NCBI GenBank assembly: GCA_014379915.1 | Contig: JACMKV010000318.1 | Span: 1-7,572 of the forward strand | Length of the DNA: 7,572 nt | From: Burkholderiales bacterium | GTDB lineage: Bacteria > Pseudomonadota > Gammaproteobacteria > Burkholderiales > JACMKV01 | Direction: 5' to 3' | Part shown: one piece after another, positions 1 through 6,850 of the stretch | How positions within the stretch are numbered: position 1 is the stretch's first letter | Layout: each line of letters begins with the position of its first letter | Notes under the pieces: model-generated | What the model was told of the DNA's origin: nothing | Database searches by the model: none | Seen by the model: the letters and a program-made list of their open reading frames with translations, nothing else | Position numbers and translations under genes: made by a program

Positions 1-290
1 GCGCCAGTATCGTCGCCAAGGCATAATCCGGGGAGCAGGGTATCGGCGTGCAAAAACAGCAACCATGTGCCGGCAGCCACGGCCACGCCAGCATTCATTT
101 GCGCCGCGCGCCCTTTAGGTGCGACCAGCAAACGCACGCGAGGTTCGCGCGCCGCCAGCTGGCGCGTGTCGTCGCTGCTGCCGCCGTCGACGACGATGAC
201 TTCGAAATCGCCGCTTTGCTGGAACAAGCGCGCGAGCGACGCCGGCAGCGCGCGGCTCTCGTTGTGGGTCGGAATGATGACGGAAATCAC
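1..290 (-). CDS. Family 2 glycosyltransferase, N-terminal part (runs off left edge, one frameshift)
   Basis: The GTG at 290-288 opens a protein beginning MISVIIPTHNESRALPASL, the usual start of a GT-A fold family 2 glycosyltransferase. It continues with the nucleotide-sugar binding stretch VIVVDGGSSDDT, then RAAQMNAGVAVAAGTWLLFLHADT, where HAD stands at the metal-binding DxD position. This pattern (VVDGGSSD, GRAxQMNxG, FLHADT) resembles the TIGR04283 glycosyltransferase subfamily, which would transfer a sugar from an activated donor in the cytoplasm; the acceptor cannot be read from this fragment. The frame breaks near 28-33, in a run of four G: after LLP the expected DYALATILA is found one frame away. 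The start overlaps the stop of the upstream ferritin-like gene by GTGA, so the two are probably translationally coupled. Only about 95 residues are inside the window. Confidence 0.82.
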   Translation of the reverse strand, partial: MISVIIPTHNESRALPASLARLFQQSGDFEVIVVDGGSSDDTRQLAAREPRVRLLVAPKGRAAQMNAGVAVAAGTWLLFLHADTLLPGLCLGDDTG

Positions 291-917
291 GTGGACGACG
301 CGCCAGAAAGACGGGCACGCCGATGCGCGCCTGCTCGACGTCTTCGGCGATCTCGGCATCGAAATCGCCGAAGAGCTCGCTGCAGGAATGCAGAATCGCG
401 TTGCTCAACCCGCAGTACTCGACGCAACGCGGTGCGCAATCCGGCGCACTCCTCGGCCGAGCCGACCAGGCGCTGCAGCGAGCGCACGCCGAATTCATGA
501 TGCGCGTCTTCCTGCCGCAGCAGCAGGAGGCGCAGCGGCGCAAAGCACTGGCCGTGTTCGCTGAGACCGATGTCGAGCTTGCGCAGGACGACCGCTCGCA
601 AGCCCTCGAACACGACCTGCATGCCGACCAGCGAGCGCGTAAATTCGCGTTCCGCGAGATCGGCTTCGATACGCTCCGCATAACGACGCAGCGCGCGCTG
701 CACAGCCGCCGGCGGCGCTCGCGCTGGCTCCTGCATCGTACGCCAACCAGCGCACAGCGCCGTCGCAGACCCATGCGTGAAACGCCTCCTGCCGCGCCTG
801 CGCAAGCAGGAAGCGCCGCGTTCTGTCGTCGGGAGCGATGCGCGCCTGCTTGCGCGCGCTGTCGCGCGCTGCGCTCGCCAGCGCCGAGGGCAGCGAACAC
901 GCGGGAAATATTGGCAT
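287..917 (-). CDS. Ferritin-like di-iron protein, frameshifted
   Basis: The protein is spread over three minus-strand frames. The first, from the ATG at 917-915, reads RRFLLAQARQEAFHAWVCDGAVRWL. From about 700 the second reads RRYAERIEADLAEREF, then VGMQVVFEGLRAVVL and LLLLRQEDAHHEFGV. From about 430 the third reads CVEYCGLSNAILHSC. Two ExxH motifs (EAFH at 788-777, EDAH at 511-500) and the helix glutamate in VVFEGL match helices 2, 3 and 4 of a ferritin-like four-helix bundle binding two iron atoms. The helix-1 glutamate is not evident, so the N terminus may be missing or out of frame. Its substrate is unknown; such folds serve iron storage or O2-dependent oxidation. The stop at 289-287 overlaps the glycosyltransferase start in a GTGA, although the last readable frame is not the one ending there, so a further indel is likely. 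An ATG at 957 in another frame is an alternative start. Confidence 0.6.
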
Positions 918-987
918 CGGGATGGGTGCGGACGAACATCGTTCCAGTCGAAAACACTATCCGGGCTTTTGGCAGGAAAGCTTCGGA

Positions 988-1058
988 CCCCCTTTGAAAA
1001 AGGGGAAGGGGATTTCTCCGCCGCTAAAATCTCCTCGACCCCCCTTTTCCAAAGGGGG
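988..1058. repeat. Palindromic intergenic element (REP/MITE-like)
   Basis: The outer arms are CCCCCTTTG-A-AAAAGGGG (988-1005) and its reverse complement (1041-1058). They match over 18 bases with one mismatch (997 against 1049). Each arm is itself nearly self-complementary. Inside, GGGGATTT (1008-1015) pairs largely with AAATCTCC (1027-1034), so the whole 71 bases can fold into one long hairpin. It codes for nothing recognisable. Short C5TTT/AAAG5 palindromes of this kind occur as multicopy intergenic elements in proteobacterial genomes. No transposase is in the window, so mobility is inference. It separates the 5' ends of two divergent, apparently truncated genes. Confidence 0.75.
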
Positions 1059-1102
1059 AGGAAGAACCAGCTCTCTTGGGAGGAAGAAGCCGGCCACGCT
1101 GA

Positions 1103-1794
1103 GCACACGCGATACGCATCTGCGTTGAGCAAGGCCGCGCGCCGCTGAACAGCGTCGAGGGTTAGGTTCGGCAATTTCTTGGCTGGCGCGAATTCGTGCG
1201 CGGCATCCACTGGCTGCGCATGCCCGCCTATGCCGAGATGAATCACTTCGGCCACGCCGCCGATCTTCCCGCGTTTTACAGGGATGGCGAAACCGATATG
1301 CACTGCCTGCGTGAAACCATGCGCCACATCCTCGATCACGGCTACGCGCACCACATTCATCGGCTGATGGTGGTCGGCCTGTTCGCGTTGCTGTACGGCG
1401 TCGATCCACGCAAGTTCCACGATTGGCTATGGCGATGTATCTCGATGCAACCGATTGGGTGTCGCTGCCGAATGCGCTCGGCATGAGTCAACATGCTGAT
1501 GGCGGCATCGTTGGCACCAAGCCGTATTGCGCGAGCGGCGCTTACATCGACCGCATGAGCAATTTCTGCGGCAGTTGTCGCTACGATCCGAAAAAGTCAG
1601 TCGGCGACGACGCCTGTCCGTTCACGATTTTGTATTGGGAATTTCTGGATCGCCACCATGCGCGCTTTGAGAATAACGCGCGGATGGTTTTTCAGATTCG
1701 GAACCTGGGCAGAAAGACCGCCGACGAAATGAAAGCAATCAGGCACCGCGCGGCAGCGATTAGAGCAGCGCTGGAGGCAGCGACCGCACTTTGA
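1103..1794 (+). pseudogene. Fe-S bacterial cryptochrome/photolyase (DPRP family), C-terminal half only
   Basis: This is the C-terminal half of a prokaryotic FeS-BCP protein, a family of FAD-dependent (6-4) photolyases/cryptochromes with a [4Fe-4S] cluster. Homology begins near RAPLNSVEG, has an in-frame TAG at 1163-1165, then reads [17 protein letters not shown] and [11 protein letters not shown]. It shifts frame near 1425-1432 (HDW, then [10 protein letters not shown]) and ends with [28 protein letters not shown] and GDDACPF. Four cysteines (MHC, NFC, GSC, DAC) are spaced 88, 3 and 13 residues apart once one base is restored at the shift, the cluster spacing I recall for PhrB and CryB. The N-terminal antenna domain and first part of the FAD domain, about 300 residues, are absent. 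Instead the palindromic element lies about 45 bases upstream of the remnant. The remnant cannot be a working photolyase as written; misassembly at the repeat is an alternative to true deletion. Confidence 0.85.
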
Positions 1795-1839
1795 CGTAGT
1801 CTTCAACACCGAGCGTCGCTACAGCGCCCAAATCGAAAA

Positions 1840-1880
1840 CTCCCTCCCCCTTGACGGGGGAGGATTTTGGTGGGGGTGAG
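1840..1880. repeat. C/G-rich hairpin repeat between converging genes
   Basis: CCTCCCCC (1843-1850) and GGGGGAGG (1856-1863) form a perfect 8-bp stem with the loop TTGAC. A G-rich tail, GGTGGGGGTGAG (1869-1880), follows. It lies in the 157-base gap between the converging photolyase remnant and udgX. The stem could act as a terminator-like structure, but no T-run follows, so a Rho-independent terminator is not supported. Its sequence resembles dispersed intergenic repeats common in betaproteobacterial genomes. The rest of the gap (1795-1839, 1881-1951) shows no gene. Confidence 0.6.
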
Positions 1881-1951
1881 CCGTGCGCAAACACCGCGAC
1901 CTTCTGCGACCGCAACTTGCAATTTGACTTCGCATTCGCCGTTCCTAACGT

Positions 1952-3515
1952 TTACTGCGTCGGGCATTTACCGTTAAAATCAGCCGCCTCGCTACTTCCA
2001 TCGGCGGTCTTCGGAAGCTCACGCAACAGCCTCAAATCATCGACCAACAAGCGATAAGCGTTTGCGCGTTCGACTTCCGGTGTCCGCAGAATTGAAGACG
2101 GATGCGCGGTAATCAGGACGAAATCAGCAAGCTTGCCCGCGACAAATCGCCCGCGCCTCCGCGCCGATTTTGACGCTTCGCCCAAGCACGGCGTTCGCCG
2201 CCGTTACGCCAAGGCACACGATGACACTCGGCTTCAGCGCTGCGATTTCGGATTCCAGCCAGCGGCGGCAAGCATCGATCTCGCGCTGCGCCGGCGTTTT
2301 ATGCAGGCGGCGCGTGCCGCGAAATCGTTGCCCGGCGTCCACTTGAAATGCTTGACCGCGTTGGTCAGGTAAAGCTGGCCGCGATCGATCCCGGCTTCCT
2401 GTAAAGCACGATCGAGCAAGCGCCCAGCCGGGCCGACAACGTTCTACCTTTGATGTCCTCTTCATCGCCGGGTTGTTCGCCGACCGCATGATTTCGGCAT
2501 CGAGCTTGCCTTCGCCGAATACGGTTTGCGTAGCGCTCTCCCAGAGCGGACAAGCCTGGCACGAGGCTGCAGCTGCGCGTAGTTGCGGCAAAGTCGCTTG
2601 CGCTACTTCGGCCACAATCGGTTCGCGCTCCAAGTCGGGAAGCGCACGCGAGCGCAAACGTTTTCGAGGCGCGGTGGGCGGCGCTTCCAGCATTGCGTTG
2701 ACTCGCTGCGGAACAGCCTTGATCAAGCCCGTGATCAGCTCGGCTTCCGGCAGATTGCGCCAGTATTTCTTCGGCATTTCCTTTTGCATGGCCGCGATCT
2801 TGAGCCGCGCCGGATTGAAAATGCTGGCGTAATACGTGCGCCAGATCGTCTCCACCGGTTCGTGTAGTTCGTCGCGCGGCCTGTCGATGCCGGCCGTGAA
2901 AGTCAACGCGGCGGTATCCCAATGGGCGCACGCGTGCGGCGTCAAAATGCTCCAGCGCATGCTGGAAAAGCGCTCGGCGAAAAACCGTGCAGTGCGCTCG
3001 ACGATGTAATGCTCAGGCTCGAACCATGCGACGAACCACGGCTCGTCATCGTCAGCTTTCGTTTCCCGAAAGCGCACGAACGCTTTCATTTTGTGGCAAT
3101 CGCGGCGCACCGCCTTTTCCATCGCGGCGAGTGCGCTGATGTCCTCATCGGTCGCCAGTTCGAGGAGATGTTTTTCGCCGTGGCTCACACGCCAAAGCAC
3201 ACGGTACAACCGCGCCCAGCGCTGTGGGTCCCGATGGCTCGCAATGACTTCAGCGAGTTGTACGAAGGCTTTGGGAACGACTATGGCCGATTTTGTCGCC
3301 GCCGCTGTCGCGTGCGCCGTCTCGCCGTGCGATGAGTGATTCCCGGCGCCATCGGCTGCTTCGGAGAAATCAGTCGATGCAGCGGATTCAACCAGCGTTT
3401 GCTGGCGCGCCCGCGCATCTTCCCAAACGATGTCCGCCGGATCACGCCGCTGTGTCAACAGCGCCCGCGCCGACGAACGCCATTCGGCGAAGCCGGAGAC
3501 CGAAACTGCGATCAC
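1952..3515 (-). CDS. udgX: DUF4130-UdgX fusion: unusual uracil-DNA glycosylase, frameshifted
   Basis: It starts at GTG 3515-3513 and stops at TAA 1954-1952, about 520 residues. Residues 1 to about 270 match the DUF4130 / TIGR03915 probable DNA-metabolism domain (LYRVLWRVSHGEKHLLELATDED, CHKMKAFVRFRE, WFEPEHYIVERTARFFAERF, MPKKYWRNLPEAE). From about residue 300 it is a family-4-like uracil-DNA glycosylase. C319 and C322 (SCQACPLW) and the later DACRRW cysteine are candidate Fe-S ligands. The UdgX signatures are GEQPGDEEDIKGR, NAVKHFKW, RRLHKTP and LITAHPSSILR. The histidine in RRLH corresponds to the one that, in Mycobacterium smegmatis UdgX, bonds covalently to the abasic site after uracil removal. 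The glycosylase half has four one-base breaks: near 2484 (G missing), 2437 (base missing), 2323 (T missing) and 2155 (extra base). Every motif survives when these are repaired, so sequencing error is likelier than loss. It overlaps the upstream radical SAM gene by GTGA, implying coupled translation. Confidence 0.9.
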
Positions 3516-4769
3516 GGTTGGAACAGATCGAGCTGCGCGGGCATTGCAAGACGCTCGCGCAATTGTGTCGAGTGGGCCTCCAAGAGCGGCGGCCGGTAAT
3601 CGACGGTGATGATGAACGGCAGCGCTTTTTTGACCGGCACGCGCAGCCGCGTCAAATCTTCAAGCCGTATGCGCCGCCAGCGCCGCACGGCTACGAGCTT
3701 TTTCGCGGTGCGCGCACCGAGGCCCGGGATACGCAGCAATTGTTCGAGCGGCGCACTATTCAGGTTGATTGGAAAAGCTTCGCGGTGGCGCAGCGCCCAC
3801 GCCAGCTTCGGATCGATATCGAGATCGAGTTGCTCTTGAGCCTCGTTACCGTCGGCGCGCGCATCGGGGCCCGCAAAAATTTCGTCGACGCTGAACTGGT
3901 AAAAGCGCAGCAGCCAGTCAGCCTGATACAAGCGGTGTTCGCGCATCAGCGGCGGCGCCCGCAGCGGCAGCGCTGCCGAAGCATCGGGAATCGGGCTGAA
4001 CGCCGAATAGTAGACGCGCCGCAATTGATACGACGAATAAAGCGTCGTCGACGTTTTCAATATGGTTTTGTCGGATGAATTATCGGCGCCGATGATCATC
4101 TGCGTGCTTTGCCCGGCTGGGGCAAATGGCGGCGGCTTATGCTTTTCCTTAAGTTCGGCGCGCGTCTCGTCGATCTTTTCGCGGATGCGGCCCATCGAGA
4201 TTTTGATCGTCTGCAGCTTCTTCTCGGGCGCCAACCGGTCGAGTGCGATTTGCGTCGGCAGCTCGACGTTAATGCTGATGCGATCGGCATAACGCCCGGC
4301 TTCGGCAATCAGCTCAGGCGAGGCGTCGGGTATTGTCTTGAGGTGAATATAGCCGCGGAAATCATGCTCCTCGCGCAACGTACGCGCGACGGCGATCAAC
4401 TGCTCCATCGTGTAATCGAGATTCTGAATGATGCCCGAGCTTAAAAACAATCCCTCGATGTAATTGCGCCGGTAGAAATCGAGCGTGAGATTGACCACTT
4501 CATCGACGGTGAATCGCGCGCGCGGGACATTGCTCGATGCGCGGTTCACGCAATAGCTGCATTCGTACAGGCAAAAAATTGGTCAGCAGGATTTTCAGCA
4601 ACGAGATACAGCGCCCGTCGGGCGCGTAGCTATGGCAGATGCCGTTGCCGTCGGTCGAGCCGATGCCCTTGCCATCCTTCGACGAACGCTTGACGCCGCC
4701 GCTGCTCGCACACGATGCATCGTATTTGGCAGCATCAGCGAGGATGGCGAGTTTGGTTTCCCGATCCAC
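3512..4769 (-). CDS. Putative DNA modification/repair radical SAM protein (TIGR03916 type)
   Basis: It starts at GTG 4769-4767, since a TAG lies six codons upstream, and ends at TGA 3514-3512; about 419 residues, the family's usual size. The N terminus, TKLAILADAAKYDASCASSG, is typical of the family, as is GICHSYAPDGRCISLLKILLTN. The radical SAM cluster motif CLYECSYC (CxxxCxxC) lies one frame away because the run of six A at 4573-4578 has one base too many; five would restore the frame. Then follow FTVDEVVNLTLDFYRRNYI, EGLFLSSGI and GYIHLKTIP of the radical SAM barrel. The C-terminal part contains NLNSAPLEQLLRIPGLGART (about residues 335-355), a helix-hairpin-helix suited to non-specific DNA binding. 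Enzymes of this type cleave S-adenosylmethionine to a radical; the DNA substrate and product are unknown. Its pairing with a DUF4130 protein, here fused to UdgX, is a recognised association. Confidence 0.9.
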
Positions 4770-4923
4770 GCGGTTATTGGTCTTCTACAATTTGGGTATG
4801 ATTATGATCACATCAACTTTTTCTGGGTAATATCGGTAGGTCAGCAAGTCGGAGTAATTTTTAGGATAGATTGTAAAACGCGCGACATGCATTTTGGCTA
4901 CTCGACATTTTAGGAGAGCGACC
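4770..4923. promoter_or_regulatory. Divergent intergenic region with presumed promoters
   Basis: These 154 bases separate the start of the leftward radical SAM gene from the rightward DUF2945 gene. They are clearly richer in A and T than the surroundings, especially 4785-4880. Both promoters must lie here if the genes are transcribed from nearby. On the plus strand TTGGTC (4777-4782) and GATTAT, 17 bases downstream, form a weak sigma-70-like pair. I see no convincing operator or riboswitch, and no better -35/-10 pair on the minus strand. Confidence 0.3.
4912..4918 (+). promoter_or_regulatory. Ribosome binding site of the DUF2945 gene
   Basis: AGGAGAG lies five bases before the GTG at 4924-4926. 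It decides in favour of that start over the in-frame ATG at 4894, which has no Shine-Dalgarno sequence and would add ten basic residues not typical of the family. Confidence 0.7.
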
Positions 4924-5133
4924 GTGACCGATGCAATCAAGAAAGGCGATAAAGTAAAGTGGAATACAACGCAAGGCAAAACCTCAGGAACGGTTAAAAA
5001 GAAAATAACCGGACCGGCCGACATCAAGGGCCATCATGTTGCTGCGTCGAACGAGAACCCGGAGTTTTTGGTTGAAAGCGACAACAGCCACGCGCAGGCT
5101 ACTCACAAGGGGAGCGCTCTCAAGAAGAAATAG
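4924..5133 (+). CDS. DUF2945 / HVA1-family small protein
   Basis: A 69-residue basic protein, MTDAIKKGDKVKWNTTQG, then KTSGTVKKKITGPADIKGHHVAASNENPEFLVESD, ending in a lysine-rich tail. It matches DUF2945 (HVA1, hypervirulence-associated TUDOR-like domain, PF11160). The marks are the opening GDxVxW strand, the GxV turn, the GHHVxAS segment, the PxFLVESD strand, and a tail that in the family often reads AxHKxxAL as here (ATHKGSAL). The fold is a small beta barrel of unknown function, cytoplasmic with no signal peptide. It is the first gene of the rightward block, 94 bases before the phosphatase gene, so co-transcription is possible but not shown. Family assignment is confident; the role is not known. 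Confidence 0.85.
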   Translation: MTDAIKKGDKVKWNTTQGKTSGTVKKKITGPADIKGHHVAASNENPEFLVESDNSHAQATHKGSALKKK

Positions 5134-5227
5134 GAAAGAATAGGAAATGAAAGCGGGCTCATGCTGTCTACTTGGGCCTTGCCGTCTGGAACACCTCTAT
5201 TCGCACCCTGCGAGGGACGTCGCATGA

Positions 5228-5878
5228 GTGAGTGTTTGTACAAGCGATTGTAGATGTTTTGCATATCGGCTACGGTTGGCGAGCTCGCTGCGCCCCTTGA
5301 AAACGTTTCACTTCCTGGTTGTCCGTGCGAGCTTAACTCTTGCCTTACTACTTGCGTTTTCATCAGCCGGGGCGTTTGACGCCGACGCTGCGCTTTGGGC
5401 AGCGCTCGAAAGCGGAGGTCATGTAGCACTGATGCGGCACGCTCTGGCGCCAGGCACCGGCGATCCGAACAACTTTCGTATCGATGATTGCGCAACACAG
5501 CGTAACCTGTCCGAGGCCGGTCGACAGCAGGCGCGCGCAATTGGAGCGCGGTTCCGCGAGCGCGGAATTAAAAACGTCGTCCTTTTTTCAAGCTTGTGGT
5601 GCCGTTGCCTTGAGACAGCAAGACTGCTCGATATCGGGGAGGTTAGACCCTTTCCGGGGTTGAATTCTTTCTTCCGGGACAACAATCAGGAAGCGGCTCG
5701 AAGCGCAGCAGTGCGGAAGCTCATCAACGAACATGCCAAAGGGCCGTCGCTCATGCTTGTCACTCACCAAGGCAATATCACTGCCCTTACTGGTGTTTTC
5801 CCGCAGTCGGGCGAGATCGTTGTGCTGCGATTGGATGGCGATAAACTGATAGTGCTTGGAAGCATTTCGGAGCGTTAG
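5228..5878 (+). CDS. Exported histidine phosphatase family protein
   Basis: Its catalytic core is the histidine phosphatase (phosphoglycerate-mutase-like) fold. LMRHA (residues 69-72 from this start) holds the nucleophilic histidine in place of the commoner RHG. CRCLETA supplies the second arginine and LVTHQGNI the second catalytic histidine; SEAGRQQARAIGARF is a typical helix. Substrate is unknown; the family removes phosphate from sugars or small molecules. A signal peptide is clear: KTFHFLVVRASLTLALLLAFSSAGA, so the enzyme is probably periplasmic. The start is uncertain. GTG 5228 gives a long, basic pre-region. TTG 5297 gives a textbook signal peptide beginning MKTFHFL but has no ribosome binding site. 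GAGGGA (5212-5217) sits best before an out-of-frame ATG at 5224, which opens only nine codons. The methyltransferase-like gene starts 38 bases after the stop. Confidence 0.83.
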   Translation: MSVCTSDCRCFAYRLRLASSLRPLKTFHFLVVRASLTLALLLAFSSAGAFDADAALWAALESGGHVALMRHALAPGTGDPNNFRIDDCATQRNLSEAGRQQARAIGARFRERGIKNVVLFSSLWCRCLETARLLDIGEVRPFPGLNSFFRDNNQEAARSAAVRKLINEHAKGPSLMLVTHQGNITALTGVFPQSGEIVVLRLDGDKLIVLGSISER

Positions 5879-5916
5879 GAGACAGCGTTTAGGACCCGAC
5901 AGGTAATACGCAAAAC

Positions 5917-6849
5917 ATGCTTTATTTTCGCTTGACCCGAGTTCTTGCCTCAGTCGCTCTACCATTTCTTTTAGCATGGGGAGGTTGGTCGTGTGCGAAC
6001 GACGGCATAGCCAAAACTTACATGGGGCGCGAGATCGCCCCTGTCACGGGCTGGCAGGGCGCTGCATGGCTCGAACGCCGCGAGCGGGAGCGGGAAGAAC
6101 GCAGCGATGTACTGATTGCCGAGCTTGGCTTGAAGCCGGGGATGGTGGTCGCGGACATCGGCGCGGGTACCGGGTATCACGCGCGGCAAATCGCCCCGCT
6201 CGTGGCCCCTGCGGGTCGAGTCTACGCGGTCGATGTGCAACCAGAGATGGTCAGGTTTCTTACCGATGTTTCGAAGCAGCCCGGGTTTGGCAATATCGAA
6301 CCTATCCTCGGGGGAGTCGATGACGTAAAGCTGCCTGCTTCGACCGTCGATTTGGCCTTCATGGTCGATGTCTATCACGAACTCGAATACCCCCATGAAG
6401 TGTTAGCGAGCATCATTCGCGGCCCGGTTGCGTGGATAAAAAAGGAGATAGACCGGCCCTCGGCGAAGAATGATTCCATGGAGGGCAATGCCTTTTGGGA
6501 GGGCTCGCGACAGCCCTGCTTTCTGAAGGCAGTGGCGCTTGAAGTCGACAACCAGTGGCAGAAGCTTGCAGCGCTTGCGCAGCGCTGGACCAAGGCCGAG
6601 CCTCAGAATATCGGCGCCTGGCTGGCGCTTGGCAAAGCGCACCTCGACGCGCGCGAACACCCGGCGGCGATCGATGCTTACCAGCACGCCGTCAAGCTGA
6701 ATGCCGACAACGCCAATGCGTGGTATGGCCTCGGGCTCTCCTACATCGCCACCGGAGAAAAGGACGGTGTCGCTAAAGCGCAGGAGAAACTTGCGCTTCT
6801 CGACCCGCGTCTGGCTGAAGAATTATCGAACACTGCCAAAGGAGGATGA
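5917..6849 (+). CDS. Exported methyltransferase fragment fused to TPR repeats
   Basis: 310 residues in three parts. Residues 1-27 are a signal peptide with a hydrophobic core ([15 protein letters not shown]). Residues 50-168 are the front of a class I SAM-dependent methyltransferase: [19 protein letters not shown] (motif I, SAM-binding loop at 80-88), [10 protein letters not shown] (acidic strand 2 end) and [20 protein letters not shown] (motif IV region). After LASIIR the family normally continues with an LKPGG-type turn and two more strands; these are missing. From about residue 169 the protein switches to unrelated sequence, and residues 231-298 hold two tetratricopeptide repeats ([20 protein letters not shown] and [20 protein letters not shown]). 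The join keeps the frame. A working methyl transfer is doubtful with the C-terminal strands lost. An in-frame deletion joining two genes, or an assembly chimera, is more likely than an evolved fusion. The stop lies one base before the DUF1348 start. Confidence 0.78.
   Translation: MLYFRLTRVLASVALPFLLAWGGWSCANDGIAKTYMGREIAPVTGWQGAAWLERREREREERSDVLIAELGLKPGMVVADIGAGTGYHARQIAPLVAPAGRVYAVDVQPEMVRFLTDVSKQPGFGNIEPILGGVDDVKLPASTVDLAFMVDVYHELEYPHEVLASIIRGPVAWIKKEIDRPSAKNDSMEGNAFWEGSRQPCFLKAVALEVDNQWQKLAALAQRWTKAEPQNIGAWLALGKAHLDAREHPAAIDAYQHAVKLNADNANAWYGLGLSYIATGEKDGVAKAQEKLALLDPRLAEELSNTAKGG
6840..6845 (+). promoter_or_regulatory. Ribosome binding site of the DUF1348 gene inside the preceding gene's end
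   Basis: A perfect AGGAGG lies in the last codons of the TPR-fusion gene, five bases before the ATG at 6851. It fixes the start there rather than at in-frame upstream ATG codons such as 6701. Confidence 0.85.
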
Positions 6850-6850
6850 A

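Noticed and set aside
957..1420. Long minus-strand open frame antisense to the photolyase remnant
   Set aside because: It is the complement of well-recognised photolyase sequence and of the palindrome; its translation is arginine-rich with no recognisable family.
1843..1866. Rho-independent terminator after the photolyase remnant
   Set aside because: The stem is perfect but no T-run follows on the plus strand, and on the minus strand only a short T/C stretch; a dispersed repeat explains it better.
3293..4078. 261-codon plus-strand open frame
   Set aside because: It lies antisense to the radical SAM gene and the start of the DUF4130 domain; its composition is Arg/Gln-rich shadow coding without motifs.
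5103..5540. 145-codon minus-strand open frame overlapping the phosphatase start
   Set aside because: It runs antisense to the catalytic RH region of a clear histidine phosphatase and shows no domain or ribosome binding site.
5990..6006. Lipoprotein signal (lipobox) in the methyltransferase-TPR protein
   Set aside because: The residues before the cysteine are GWS; tryptophan at -2 does not fit the lipobox consensus, so an ordinary signal peptide is preferred.
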